Positions 34,924-43,875 of a stretch of DNA of 64,000 nt are shown piece after piece. The notes under the pieces were generated by a model, which saw only the letters and a list, made by a program, of their open reading frames with translations, was not told the origin of the DNA and did no database searches. A program made the position numbers and the translations under genes. The DNA comes from JAJPKK01 sp963807015 (lineage in GTDB: Bacteria; Pseudomonadota; Alphaproteobacteria; Rhizobiales; Xanthobacteraceae), in contig CAWEAS010000034.1 of assembly GCA_963807015.1 (NCBI GenBank), positions 806,001-870,000 of the forward strand. Direction: 5' to 3'. Within the stretch, counting starts at the first letter, position 1. Each line of letters begins with the position of its first letter.

Positions 34924-37872
34924 ATGACCGATCGCCTCCGCGTCAGGTGTTTCGGCGTGGTGGCGGCCGTTCTTGCCGTCATGGGGTCCGTCGCGGCAAC
35001 ACGAGCGGCGCCGCCCTGCCTTTCCATCAAGGACACGCCGCAGCTTCCTGCCGACAGAGCATTGTGCCGATCGCTGGAACGCGAGGTGCGCCAGCCGAGC
35101 GCGCTGCCGCTCGATCGCTACGAGGACAAGCTCGGCACCTATGTGAGGAATTTCTGCCATCGCGATCCGGCGAGCGGCTGGAAGGTCGACAAGCGCATCC
35201 GCGACACCGGCCCCTATGTCGCGACATTCGCCAATGGCGATTGGAACGGCCGCGCGTTCGGCACCCATCCCGCGGTGCTCGTGTGGTACTCGCCGGAAAT
35301 GTTCGCTTGGCTCAGAGCCAACCGTTCGGAGCAGGCGCGGCGGACCGCGGAAGCCCCGGTGCCAGACGGCGCGATCATCATCAAGGAGATGTATTCGCCG
35401 CCGGCGGCCGCCTGCGTCGACGCCGACTACACCCGATTGCGGCCCGACCAGGGCGTCGCGCTGATGGTGCGCGACCGCAAGGCCTCCTACGACGGCTGGT
35501 TCTGGGGCTGGTTCGGCTGGTCGGATTGGAAGCCGGATTGGCCGGCGACGAACGACAGCGCCTATCCGAATATGGGCTTCGGGCAGTACTGCACGAACTG
35601 CCACGCGTCGGCGAAGGCGAACCTGACCTTCGCGTCGCTGCGCAACATCAAGGGCGAGCCCGGCGAGCCTTTGGCGTTCCTGAGCCAGGATTTCTTCCTC
35701 GACCCGTCATGGCGCAACCATCACGCCGCCGTTGCCGCGGGCGGCGCGACGTCGACGCCAGCCACACAACATGACTACGACCCGGCCTTCCTCGCGATGT
35801 TTGGGTCTGCGATGAGCGCCAAGCCGGCGGGCGACACCGTCGCCAAGCTGCCTTCGGAGACCTACGACAACGTAGTGATGCCGGCGACCGGACCGCGCGC
35901 GGAAAGCGCGTTCGTCACGTCGGACCAATGCATCGGATGTCATGATGCGCGCGGCACCGGGTTGCAGTTCGACATGACCGAGCCCGGACCCGACGGCAAG
36001 CTGTGGAACGTCTCGCCTTACGCGACGTGGCGACGGTCGGCGATGGGAATGAGCGGGCGCGATCCGATCTTCTACGCCCAGCTCGCGAGCGAGACCGAGC
36101 GCTTTCATCCCGACGCCGCGGCAAAATTGGAGGACGCCTGCCTCGGCTGCCATGGCATCGGCGGGCAGCGCCAGTTTGCCGTCGATCGGTTTGCGGCGGC
36201 GGGACGCTGCGAACAATTTCCCCGCGCGAGCGTCGACGCCATTCCGTTCGGAAACGCCGATCCGAAAGCGCGCGCGGCAAACTATGGCGCGCTTGCGCGC
36301 GACGGCGTCACCTGCGCCGCCTGCCACCACATGGTGCTCGGCAAGGCCGAGGACGCCAAGTATCGCAACGCCGCGCAGAACAAATGCGTGAGCGAGCGCC
36401 AGGCGTTTCTCAATCCCGACCTCTCCGGATTTGCCAAGACATTTACCGGCAGCTTTCTCCTCGGCGCACCGGACGCCGTGTTCGGGCCGTTTGCCTCGCC
36501 CAAGCCAATGCCGATGAAGCATGCGCTCGGCCTCACGCCGACCCACGGCGCGCACGTGAAGAGTTCCGAACTCTGCGGTTCATGCCACATGGTACACCTG
36601 CCCGTGCTCAAAGACGGCAAGGTGCTCACCCACACCTTCGAGCAGACGACCTACGCCGAATGGGCGTTCAGCGACTACCGCACCGGCACGACCGCCGACG
36701 GCGATTTGCCGGCGGGCCGCGGCGCGCGCGCCCAGTCGTGCCAGGATTGCCACATGCCGAGCCGCGACGCGGACGGCAAGCCTTACCGCAGCAAGATCGC
36801 GGGCATCCAGGAGTACACGAACTTTCCGCAGGCCGAGCACACGCTGCCGCCCGCGGACATCGATCTCGCCAAGCGCGACGGCTACGCCAAGCACACGCTG
36901 GTCGGCCTCAACCTGTTCCTCAATCGCATGGCGCAGCAATTCCCCGACGTGCTCGGCATCCGCACCGCGGACCCGATGCTGACGAGTGCCGGCATCGATC
37001 CGCTGCGCTACACCGAGAACGCGATCCTCGACCAGGCGCGGCAGGCGACCGCTTCGATCGCGATCAGCGGCGTCGTGCGCGGCAGCGACGCGCTCAGCGC
37101 CACCGTGACCGTGGTCAACAAGGCCGGGCACAAGTTTCCGAGCGGCCCCGGGATGCGGCGCGCCTTCATCGAGTTCAGCGTGCTCGATGACGGCGGCCGC
37201 GTGCTGTGGTCGTCCGGCCGCACCAATGGCGCGGGCGTGATCGTCGACGAGAAGGCTGCGCCGATCACCGGCGAAGTGTGGTGGGCGCCCGATTGCTCCG
37301 CGCGCATTGCCCCGCTGGCCCGCGCGCACCAGCCGCATTACGAGGTCATCGATCGGCAGGACGCGGCGCAGATCTACGAAGAGCTGATGGCGGCGCCGGG
37401 CGACGAAGCTGTGCCCGCCTGCGGCATCGGCGCGGTGCCGACCGGCGCGCTGACGACGAGCTTCCTCTCCCAATGCGCGCGGGTGAAGGACAACCGGCTC
37501 CTGCCCCACGGCTTCCTGCCGACGGCGCAACGCACGGCGATCGCGGCAGCACTCGGCTCCGGCGCGATGCTCGCCGATGAAACCGGACCGAGCGGCATCG
37601 GCGACGATGCCGACTACCGCACCGGCGGCGGCGACACGCTGGCCTATCACGTGCCGCTCGCCGACATCGCCGGCACCCCGGCATCGCTGCGCGCCACGCT
37701 CTATTATCAGGCGACCCCGCCCTACTACCTGCAGGACCGCTTCTGCACCTCGAAGAGCGCCGACACCACCCGGCTGTTCTTCCTTGCCGGTAACCTCGAT
37801 CTCAACTCCACGCCGGCCCGCGACTGGAAGCTCGAGGTCGTCACGACGGGCCCGGTCGCGCTGCCGCGGTGA
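34924..37872 (+). CDS. Secreted multihaem (six CXXCH) cytochrome c family protein
   Basis: A 982-residue protein with an N-terminal signal peptide (hydrophobic stretch residues 11-25, cleavage after TRA). Six haem-binding motifs are visible: CTNCH about 222, CIGCH about 335, CLGCH about 405, CAACH about 463, CGSCH about 550 and CQDCH about 605. The last third (about 690-980) has no haem motif; it contains a NKAGHKFPSGPGMRRAFIEF block, also found in large multihaem cytochromes, and a beta-rich end. It is expected in the periplasm. It starts 5 nt after the methyltransferase gene. The electron partner is unknown; no oxidase or reductase genes are adjacent. Confidence 0.85.
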   Translation: MTDRLRVRCFGVVAAVLAVMGSVAATRAAPPCLSIKDTPQLPADRALCRSLEREVRQPSALPLDRYEDKLGTYVRNFCHRDPASGWKVDKRIRDTGPYVATFANGDWNGRAFGTHPAVLVWYSPEMFAWLRANRSEQARRTAEAPVPDGAIIIKEMYSPPAAACVDADYTRLRPDQGVALMVRDRKASYDGWFWGWFGWSDWKPDWPATNDSAYPNMGFGQYCTNCHASAKANLTFASLRNIKGEPGEPLAFLSQDFFLDPSWRNHHAAVAAGGATSTPATQHDYDPAFLAMFGSAMSAKPAGDTVAKLPSETYDNVVMPATGPRAESAFVTSDQCIGCHDARGTGLQFDMTEPGPDGKLWNVSPYATWRRSAMGMSGRDPIFYAQLASETERFHPDAAAKLEDACLGCHGIGGQRQFAVDRFAAAGRCEQFPRASVDAIPFGNADPKARAANYGALARDGVTCAACHHMVLGKAEDAKYRNAAQNKCVSERQAFLNPDLSGFAKTFTGSFLLGAPDAVFGPFASPKPMPMKHALGLTPTHGAHVKSSELCGSCHMVHLPVLKDGKVLTHTFEQTTYAEWAFSDYRTGTTADGDLPAGRGARAQSCQDCHMPSRDADGKPYRSKIAGIQEYTNFPQAEHTLPPADIDLAKRDGYAKHTLVGLNLFLNRMAQQFPDVLGIRTADPMLTSAGIDPLRYTENAILDQARQATASIAISGVVRGSDALSATVTVVNKAGHKFPSGPGMRRAFIEFSVLDDGGRVLWSSGRTNGAGVIVDEKAAPITGEVWWAPDCSARIAPLARAHQPHYEVIDRQDAAQIYEELMAAPGDEAVPACGIGAVPTGALTTSFLSQCARVKDNRLLPHGFLPTAQRTAIAAALGSGAMLADETGPSGIGDDADYRTGGGDTLAYHVPLADIAGTPASLRATLYYQATPPYYLQDRFCTSKSADTTRLFFLAGNLDLNSTPARDWKLEVVTTGPVALPR

Positions 37873-38767
37873 GCGACGAACGGGCAACGCCACCCGCGAC
37901 GCGACGTCGGCGACGACGATCGAAATTTGGAGTCCGCGCACTCGCATTTCACCAAAACGCGTAGGGCGGAATAGCGAAGCGTATTCCGCCGTCTGCCCTT
38001 CAATTCATGACGGCCTATGCGCTCCTCAATTCGCGACGGCGCAATACGCTGCGCTATTGCGCCCTACGGCTTTGACGATAGCGACGACCCGCGACCACCG
38101 ATCGACGCATAACTCACTGATTCGATTCATATTTCTCCCGCAATCCGGGCGGCTGGCCTGGCGATTTTCCCTGAGAACAGGGAAAAGATCAGGGAAACCC
38201 AAAAATCGACCTTCCGGCAACGCATGGCTCGACGATTCGTGAAGTCCTTTCATTGGCATGGCGCGAGCGAGCGTCACAAGATCCGGCACCGGAACAGGGA
38301 ATCTTTTCGCCGCCGCAGGGAACCGTGGTTGGGAGCATGAAGATGACCTTTCGACTGTCTCGACGATCGAGCCGCATGCGATCGCGATCTCGTCGTACGA
38401 CAATCCTATAGGACTATTCCTATTCGTCAATGCCGCCCTTAGCCCGCATCTCTGCACCAGGAAACAGTCCCGAAGGCCTGTCTCTTCGGGAAGCCAACGG
38501 CACGCATCTTCCTGGGCTTCCCTCCCCGTCAGAACTGATGGGGGAGTCCGTGGGTCGCCGGATTCGCACCACCGCTGACGGCTCGACCACTCGCCGCTTG
38601 CGCCTCTCACGGTCCGCAATCCTGAACGCGTTAGCCTTCATCCAGCTGGCATCACAGCGCCCCGCTGTCGTCCGGTTCCCGGTGGACGAACCGGCTGCCT
38701 TGCCCTATATCTCCGTCCGCGCGCGGCACGGCTTATTTGTCGGCAGGGGCGTACCACCCTAGGGTGA
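37873..38767. other. 895-nt gap upstream of tRNA-Met
   Basis: Contains the palindromic element at 37961-38067. Open frames across 38026-38762 have no family features and irregular codon use, so I call no gene. The strands carry short words such as GGGAAAAGATCAGGGAAA that look like decayed repeat sequence. The tRNA promoter must lie near 38700-38767. Confidence 0.5.
37961..38067. repeat. Palindromic intergenic element with 30-nt inverted arms
   Basis: Arm 37961-37990 and the reverse complement of 38038-38067 match at 27 of 30 positions. Each arm is itself a hairpin (GGCGGAATA / TATTCCGCC and GGCGCAATA / TATTGCGCC). The centre is 47 nt. The motif GTAGGGCG-AATAGCG is of a kind seen in many copies in Bradyrhizobium-like genomes. 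It starts 88 nt after the cytochrome gene. Confidence 0.75.
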
Positions 38768-38844
38768 GGCGGAGTAGCTCAGCTGGTCAGAGCAGCGGAA
38801 TCATAATCCGTGTGTCGGGGGTTCAAATCCCTCCTCCGCTACCA
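38768..38844 (+). tRNA. tRNA-Met (anticodon CAU)
   Basis: A 77-nt cloverleaf including the encoded CCA. Acceptor stem GGCGGAG / CTCCGCT (last pair G-U), D stem GCTC / GAGC, anticodon stem GCGGA / TCCGT with loop ATCATAA giving anticodon CAT, and T arm GGGGG-TTCAAAT-CCCTC. CAU anticodons occur in initiator, elongator and Ile(AUA) tRNAs. The lack of the initiator GGG/CCC pairs in the anticodon stem excludes initiator. The sequence resembles alphaproteobacterial elongator tRNA-Met; Ile2 is less likely. It marks the left side of a lower-GC island. Confidence 0.92.
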
Positions 38845-38895
38845 ACGCACCCCCCTGACGCGAACTTTCAGCGAACGGCTCGCCCGTCAGCTTCG

Positions 38896-39423
38896 TCAGG
38901 TATCCCCTGACCTCCACATCCGGAGGCCTCCAGGTCCGGACGGGTGAACCACTACAACTTCGATTAGGTCCCTGAAGGCATTTCTCAGTTCGGGTCCATA
39001 GTCGGCCCCCTCTCGGATCGTCTCGCCTAATCGCTCAACCCGTCTTCGATAATCGGCGACAACTGCGGGGTGCAGCACAATCACGGCCGAGTTTGACTCC
39101 GCCAAAGATCGCTGGCGTTCGATGTCCGCCCGTTCTTGCCTGAGTTTTGCTAAGTCTTCAGTCACTTCATGCGACTGTAATGTACCGTCTATAACAGCCT
39201 TTTTGATATTCTCGAATTTTCGGCCAATCGCTGCTTCTTTGTCCTTCAGCTTTTTCAAATTGGCATTAGCTGCTTTCGACAGTGCCCTTCGCTCGGCTTC
39301 GTAAGTCTCGACGTATATTTTCAATGCCTCCGGACTTGTCAACCTAGACCGAAGTGCGGAAGTCACCCGTTTCTCAATCTGATCCAGGTAGAACGGCTTC
39401 CTATTGGTGGCGGAGCTATTCAA
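38896..39423 (-). pseudogene. Remnant of a large serine recombinase (C-terminal part)
   Basis: A 175-residue frame that resembles the C-terminal end of the large serine recombinases common in rhizobial mobile elements: NRKPFYLDQIEKRVTSALRSRLTSPEAL, then a coiled coil (KAANANLKKLKDKEAAIGRKFENIKK, ELA-type heptads) and ELRNAFRDLIEVVVVHP. The catalytic resolvase domain and most of the recombinase domain are missing; the frame opens only about 50 nt upstream of 39423, so the gene is truncated rather than just started late. Its 5' end overlaps the start of the DUF3551 gene on the other strand. It begins 51 nt after tRNA-Met and points to an old integration. Confidence 0.7.
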
Positions 39424-39671
39424 TGAAAACCCAAATCTCGATAGCAGCGATCACGGCAATGGTGGGGTGGATCGTGCTGTGGCCTGCCGCTCCCGCTCTC
39501 TCGCAATGGGCTCCGTGGTGCATCCAATACTTGGACAGCAGTGGCGTCCGGGAATGCGGCTTCCACAGCTACCAGCAATGCATGGAGACGGCCAGCGGCG
39601 GCGTCGGCAACTGCTTTCAGAATCCCGATTACTGTCCTGGTAATCGTAATCGACAATATCGCCGCCAGTAA
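39423..39671 (+). CDS. Small secreted protein, DUF3551 type
   Basis: An 82-residue protein with a signal peptide (cleavage about residue 27, after ALS) and a short Cys-containing domain: WCIQYLDSSGVRECGFHSYQQCMETASGGVGNCFQNPDYCP. This fits DUF3551, a family of unknown function found in many copies in Bradyrhizobium and relatives. Its cysteines probably form disulfides in the periplasm. GGAG lies upstream of ATG 39423. Confidence 0.78.
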   Translation: MKTQISIAAITAMVGWIVLWPAAPALSQWAPWCIQYLDSSGVRECGFHSYQQCMETASGGVGNCFQNPDYCPGNRNRQYRRQ

Positions 39672-40054
39672 GCCCTGTTGGAGAGCATAGCCAGAAAAGT
39701 TGCCATGAAGGCTCAATCGCTTGTGCATTGTTACCGGTCGCGAGCACGAGATCAATCGTCCGCTGTCGCGGGCTGCACCCCTGTTATAAAAGGAATTCCA
39801 CCTCGATGTAGACTGAGGGCGAATCGGGTCCGGGAGTCGTCGATTGTGCGGAGTATCGAGTTGCGAGACAAAATAGCAGCAACTACAGAGATGCGCCGAC
39901 TTGAAGTTTATCTCCCGCGAAACCAGACGCTTGCCCGTTTTGTAAATAGGAACAATAGCGAGCAGCCCCAGAGGCCCCACATGGCTAACGGCAACAAGCT
40001 AATTAGAAAGGGGCGCCCAAAGTGAGGAACCATTGCGTACCGTCAAATCTGACT
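39672..40054. other. 383-nt gap in the lower-GC island
   Basis: Short frames on both strands (39678-40025 plus, 39735-39980 minus) lack family features. I see no promoter or repeat that stands out. It may be decayed sequence from the mobile element. Confidence 0.4.
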
Positions 40055-40420
40055 TTAGGTCCCTAGAGCAACGACCACAAGTAACGTAAAGCGAACCCAG
40101 TTCCTTCCCTTTGAAATCATGACAAAAAACAATGCAATAAAACCAATATTAATTGCGGAAGAAAACCAAGACGTGATAATGACTTGGTACTCAAAGATGT
40201 TGCTTACGCGATAAAATTCAATTAAATTAAATACGCAAAAAATAAGCAGAGAGCCCCAAAGCAATTTTAGAGCCGTACCTACTTCTCGTGGTCTTAGAAG
40301 TTCTTGATTGTCCATCAATTCGACATTCGCTGAAGCAAATTGGGGCTCCCGGTGAACTTCGGAGGCGACGCGAGAACCCGATTGGACGTATTGATACCAA
40401 AGGGTCGTCGTCAGAACCAT
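40055..40420 (-). CDS. Small membrane protein, unknown function
   Basis: A 121-residue frame with three hydrophobic stretches: ALKLLWGSLLIFCVFNLI, VIITSWFSSAINIGFIALFFVMI and WVRFTLLVVVALG. The segment RPREVGTALKLLWGSLL recalls small multi-pass proteins in which a soluble start precedes a R-P-x-x-V-x-x-A-x-x-LLW motif. The start is uncertain: ATG 40420 is used, ATG 40315 would give 86 residues. The frame ends soon after the third helix, where relatives usually continue, so it may be shortened. Lower GC than its surroundings. Confidence 0.5.
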   Translation of the reverse strand: MVLTTTLWYQYVQSGSRVASEVHREPQFASANVELMDNQELLRPREVGTALKLLWGSLLIFCVFNLIEFYRVSNIFEYQVIITSWFSSAINIGFIALFFVMISKGRNWVRFTLLVVVALGT

Positions 40421-40488
40421 GATGACAGTTGATCGCCCGACACAGTGGCGACGACATCCAAGCGCCGTAGAGACGAAAGAGTTTTCTT

Positions 40489-40794
40489 CTACTGGGGGCA
40501 ACCATAAATGGCGCACATCGCTATCAACGATGCTGCAAGCAGCGGCATAAAAATTGCCGGAATCGCCGTCAAGAATACCCATAGCCCTCGCATTCTGTGG
40601 AAGACTATCGCGACAACGGTCGCCGCGATAGCAAGGAGGTGGGCTGCAAGCGCGATTGAAGCAGTGACGTTGAGGCGAGTTTGGCTCGCGCTTGCCACGC
40701 TCGCCACAGATAGCAATGGCCCGCACACGACTAGACTAGTAATGGACAAGAACAAAGTAGCCCAGATCAGAGTGGCAAGTCTCGGAGGGGTCAT
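40489..40794 (-). CDS. Small membrane protein, unknown function
   Basis: A 101-residue frame with three clear membrane helices: LATLIWATLFLSITSLVVCG, ASIALAAHLLAIAATVVAIVF and WVFLTAIPAIFMPLLAASLIA. No family was recognised. The start is ATG 40794; another start 12 codons upstream is open. It is upstream of the other small membrane protein on the same strand, so they may be a pair. It belongs to the lower-GC island near tRNA-Met. Confidence 0.5.
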   Translation of the reverse strand: MTPPRLATLIWATLFLSITSLVVCGPLLSVASVASASQTRLNVTASIALAAHLLAIAATVVAIVFHRMRGLWVFLTAIPAIFMPLLAASLIAMCAIYGCPQ

Positions 40795-41251
40795 CTCGAT
40801 AATCCAGGTATTATCCGTGCGAGGACACAACTCTGGCGACGCTATCGAATGAAATTCGGCTACTGAGTTTGTTGGCTTAACCCCATGACCCGTCCAAACC
40901 TATCGGCCGACATCCGTTGCCGCCAAATCTCCAACTCGATCTCTGCTGGACGATAGGCTTTCGACAAAACCTCAACTGGGTTTCCTTTGACATCGAAACG
41001 CACCGCATGCTCGGGCGCGTAGTTGATGATAAACCCGGTTGTCCGACCAAAACAAGTAATTGTTGGCGTCTTTCAAACAACCGCCTACGCCTGAGCTACA
41101 AATGTCACCGGTGACCGCGAACAATCGGAATTCTAAGCCACCGCTCCATCCCCCGGTGAATCCATACATCACAACGGAGGAAGGCCGTTCGCTGGTCCCG
41201 CAAAGGTAGAGTCAGACGGCCGACGTTATCGTGTTGGCAATGGAGGCGAAC
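40795..41251. other. 457-nt gap in the lower-GC island
   Basis: Holds only short overlapping frames (for example a 66-codon minus frame at 40972-41172 that begins MMYGFTGGWSGGLEF). None has a ribosome site or family motif that would support a gene. Probably decayed sequence plus the promoter of the small secreted protein at 41252. Confidence 0.4.
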
Positions 41252-41476
41252 ATGAAAACGATATCGTTGGCGTTGCTGGGCTTGCTGGTTGGGGCTCCGA
41301 CATCGGCACAGACACCGCCGCCGCAACCCAATCCGGAACGGTCGTCGCCAACTGCTGCTCCCCAAGACCTGCCGAAACTGAGCTCGTCGGAGACCGTGCG
41401 CTACGAAGACCATCCCAAATCAGAGTTGAATGGCGTCGCGTGGAGCGCATGTGATGATCACCAGATGAAGAAATAG
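41252..41476 (+). CDS. Small secreted protein, unknown function
   Basis: A 74-residue protein. The signal peptide MKTISLALLGLLVGAPTSAQ is probably cut after SAQ or TSA (about residue 19), leaving a Pro/Ser-rich acidic chain of about 55 residues. ATG 41252 has GGAGG 6 nt upstream, which supports a real gene. No family recognised. Confidence 0.55.
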   Translation: MKTISLALLGLLVGAPTSAQTPPPQPNPERSSPTAAPQDLPKLSSSETVRYEDHPKSELNGVAWSACDDHQMKK

Positions 41477-41499
41477 CTTTCAAATGGAGCGAAGCCGGC

Positions 41500-41925
41500 T
41501 CAGGCATCGAGCTTTTCGCAATTCACCATCCACGGAATGCCGAACTTGTCGATCAACATGCCGAATCGGCGTGCCCAGAACGTTTCTGAGATTGGCATCA
41601 TGATGGTACCCCCCTCAGCGAGCTCGTGAAAGATTCGATCAGCCTCGGCGGGATCGTCCACCATGACGTTGGCGCTGAAACCCTGCGGCTTGGAAGCAAA
41701 CTGCTTTGGTGCGTCGCCGCCCATCAACAAACGACCGCCGATCTGCAAGCGGGCGTGCACGATGCGATCGGCCACGTCAGGCGACTGCGGACCGCCGGCA
41801 CCGGCAGGCATTTCGCTGAAACGCATCATCATCAAAATCTTGCCCCTCAGCACCTTTTCGTACTGTTTGAAGGCGGTTTCACATTCGCCATCGAAGCTTA
41901 GATAGGTGACCAGATCGGTTACCAT
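41500..41925 (-). CDS. PhnB-like VOC family protein
   Basis: A 141-residue VOC protein. The start LVTYLSFDGECETAFKQYEKVLRGKI and the end FWARRFGMLIDKFGIPWMVNCE are the two hallmarks of the PhnB / 3-demethylubiquinone-methyltransferase-like group. The middle has GGRLLMGGDAPKQFASKPQGFSANVMVDDPAEADRIFHELAEGG. Members are often annotated only by fold; no reaction can be assigned. It converges with the small secreted protein gene (24-nt gap). Confidence 0.85.
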   Translation of the reverse strand: MVTDLVTYLSFDGECETAFKQYEKVLRGKILMMMRFSEMPAGAGGPQSPDVADRIVHARLQIGGRLLMGGDAPKQFASKPQGFSANVMVDDPAEADRIFHELAEGGTIMMPISETFWARRFGMLIDKFGIPWMVNCEKLDA

Positions 41926-41976
41926 TGCTCACTCCTCTTGTGCGGTGATGCGATACACGGTTCGCGCGCGCCTGCT

Positions 41977-42528
41977 CTACGGCATGCCGCGAGACGAATG
42001 TTCGTCGCCAGCCATTAAATCCTCTTCGCTTACAACGGGAGAAGGCGTCGGCCTGTCTGCGAAAGCCGCACGGTTCATGGCTGCGGCCCGCTGGCGCGCG
42101 GTAAACATGCTGCCTTTCGCGGCGCGCCGCGGTGCAAAACGCATGAGGCCGATCGGCTTTGGAATATCGTCGAAGATCGCTTCCACGCCGCCGCGCATGA
42201 AATAGGTCTCATGCCAGAAGCCGGTACCGCCGGAATTGCGAAGAAAGGTCTTCCACCATTCGCGGTGCGGGGCGGAGCGCGACCAGGTCTCCAAAGCAGC
42301 AAAGTCGCGCCAGTACTGCCGAATGCCGGCGTGCGGGGGGAAGAGCGACCACAAGAAAATCTCGTGGGACAAAAGACCGTCAGGCATATCCTGTGGCACC
42401 TTGGCGATCTGCGGCCCGAAGCCCAGCAGAGTCTTTAGGCCGGTCGCAGTGTTCACGCGCATGCCCAACAAGATCATCACCAGATCCGGATAGGCTGACA
42501 GATCCACGGTCACGCGATCTACCGACAT
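41977..42528 (-). CDS. DUF4188 / monooxygenase-like protein
   Basis: A 183-residue protein of the DUF4188 type, a dimeric ferredoxin-like fold that includes haem-binding aldoxime-dehydratase-like and monooxygenase-like proteins. Recognisable parts are VMILLGMRVN near the start, QDMPDGLLSHEIFLWS, QYWRDFAALETWSRSAPHREWWKTF and GTGFWHETYFMRGGVEAIFDDIPKPIGLMRFAP. ATG 42528 is preceded by GAGAAG. It follows the Bug receptor gene on the same strand at 189 nt. Function undetermined. Confidence 0.7.
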   Translation of the reverse strand: MSVDRVTVDLSAYPDLVMILLGMRVNTATGLKTLLGFGPQIAKVPQDMPDGLLSHEIFLWSLFPPHAGIRQYWRDFAALETWSRSAPHREWWKTFLRNSGGTGFWHETYFMRGGVEAIFDDIPKPIGLMRFAPRRAAKGSMFTARQRAAAMNRAAFADRPTPSPVVSEEDLMAGDEHSSRGMP

Positions 42529-42717
42529 TTGCTTCTTCTCCTCGCGCTGCGCCCGCTGCATTTTACCTACTTGCGCGGCAGCGTCTGCATGAATGGAGTT
42601 AGACAGCACCCCAAACAAAGACACCGGCTCGTAAAGCAGTCCAGGGCGCCTCGATCCTGAGGCCGACCACATCGGAATTCCCGCCGGTGACGCCCGCCGA
42701 AGCCATCGGCGACCCGA

Positions 42718-43737
42718 TCATTCTCCCTTGATGTTCGTCGCTTTGATGATCGGCCACCACTTCTCGATTTCGGCTTTCTGGAAGGCCGCGAGTGCCTCGG
42801 GCGTTCGCTGGTCTGCCGGGAAAATCGCTTGGCCGATGTCGGCAAGGCGTCGCCGCACATCCGGATCGGCCAGTGCGGCCGCACCAGCAGAATTCAGCTT
42901 TGCAATCACCTCTTTTGGCGTGCCTCGCGGTGCGAACAGCGCTTGCCAATTCAAGGCGTAGAATTCGGGCAGACCGGCCTCGTCCACGGTCGGGATGTCC
43001 GGCGCGATCGACAGCCGCCCCTTTGAGGTCACGGCATACGCCTTGATTGTGCCCGCGTTGATTTGCGGCAGCGAGTTGGTCGCGGCATCGATCATGAAAT
43101 CGATTTGGCCTGCCACAAGGTCGAGCATTGCCTGCCCCAAGCCGCCGCGATACGGCACGAAACGGAAGCGCGTGCCTGTTGCCCTTTGGAGGAGAATACC
43201 GGCCACCGTCGATATGCCGCCTGCCCCTGTCGTGCCTTGGGTTGCCTTGTCCGGGTTTGCCCTAAGCCACGCGATGAAGTCCCTCAAATTCGTCTCCGGC
43301 AGGGATTTCCGCGCCACGATGACGAGAGGATCGCTGGACACCAGGAGAACCGGAGCAAAGTCCGTCGCCAAATCGTACTGCAGTTTGAACAGGGCTCCGT
43401 TCAGCGCGTGGGTAGCAACATTGCCGATGACAAACGTGTAGCCATCCGCTGTCGCGCGGGCGACGCGCCCAGACCCGATGGTGCCCGATGCGCCGGCGAT
43501 GTTGTCGATAACAATGGGCTGGCCGAGCGACGCCTTCATGCCCTCCCCCATGATGCGACCCACAGCATCCGTCGGCCCGCCCGCGCCGTACGGCACGACC
43601 ATCGTGATCGGCCTTGACGGATAGACCTGAGCGGATGTCGGGCTGACGCTAATCAATGCGACGCTGATCAATGCGAACGCTGCAAGCAGACAAGCGAGCA
43701 GACCAAATCGCTTCGTGATCATCGGAGACCTATCCAT
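42718..43737 (-). CDS. Bug-family tripartite tricarboxylate transporter substrate-binding protein
   Basis: A 339-residue periplasmic receptor, second of its family in the window. The signal peptide is ITKRFGLLACLLAAFALISVALISVSPTSAQ. The mature part begins YPSRPITMVVPYGAGGPTDAVGRIM and has GQPIVIDNIAGASGTIG, FVPYRGGLGQAMLDLVAGQIDFMID and the normal C-terminus. ATG 43737 is used; ATG 43722 is also possible. The divergent neighbour is the NHL-repeat protein. There are no membrane components nearby. Confidence 0.93.
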   Translation of the reverse strand: MDRSPMITKRFGLLACLLAAFALISVALISVSPTSAQVYPSRPITMVVPYGAGGPTDAVGRIMGEGMKASLGQPIVIDNIAGASGTIGSGRVARATADGYTFVIGNVATHALNGALFKLQYDLATDFAPVLLVSSDPLVIVARKSLPETNLRDFIAWLRANPDKATQGTTGAGGISTVAGILLQRATGTRFRFVPYRGGLGQAMLDLVAGQIDFMIDAATNSLPQINAGTIKAYAVTSKGRLSIAPDIPTVDEAGLPEFYALNWQALFAPRGTPKEVIAKLNSAGAAALADPDVRRRLADIGQAIFPADQRTPEALAAFQKAEIEKWWPIIKATNIKGE

Positions 43738-43875
43738 TGCAGCATCCGCTTCGTTTCAACATGGCATTAAAAAAGCGCTGCTGCCTCGCCATTGTCGCGC
43801 GAATATTGTTGGTGTCGCGAGCTTTGGTTTGAGATAAGACGCTTAAATTGCGGGCACCGGAACAACAGGGGCAGC

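Noticed and set aside
38026..38619. A 197-codon minus frame upstream of tRNA-Met
   Set aside because: No ribosome site, no family features and irregular composition. It overlaps the palindromic element; probably chance.
39396..39412. CTCCGCCACCA on the minus strand as a possible att copy of the tRNA-Met 3' end
   Set aside because: It is in inverted orientation, has one mismatch over 11 bases, and lies inside the recombinase frame. Too short to call an attachment site.
39420..39980. A 186-codon minus frame opposite the DUF3551 gene
   Set aside because: The part over DUF3551 is its antisense shadow, and the rest lacks features apart from a short hydrophobic start.
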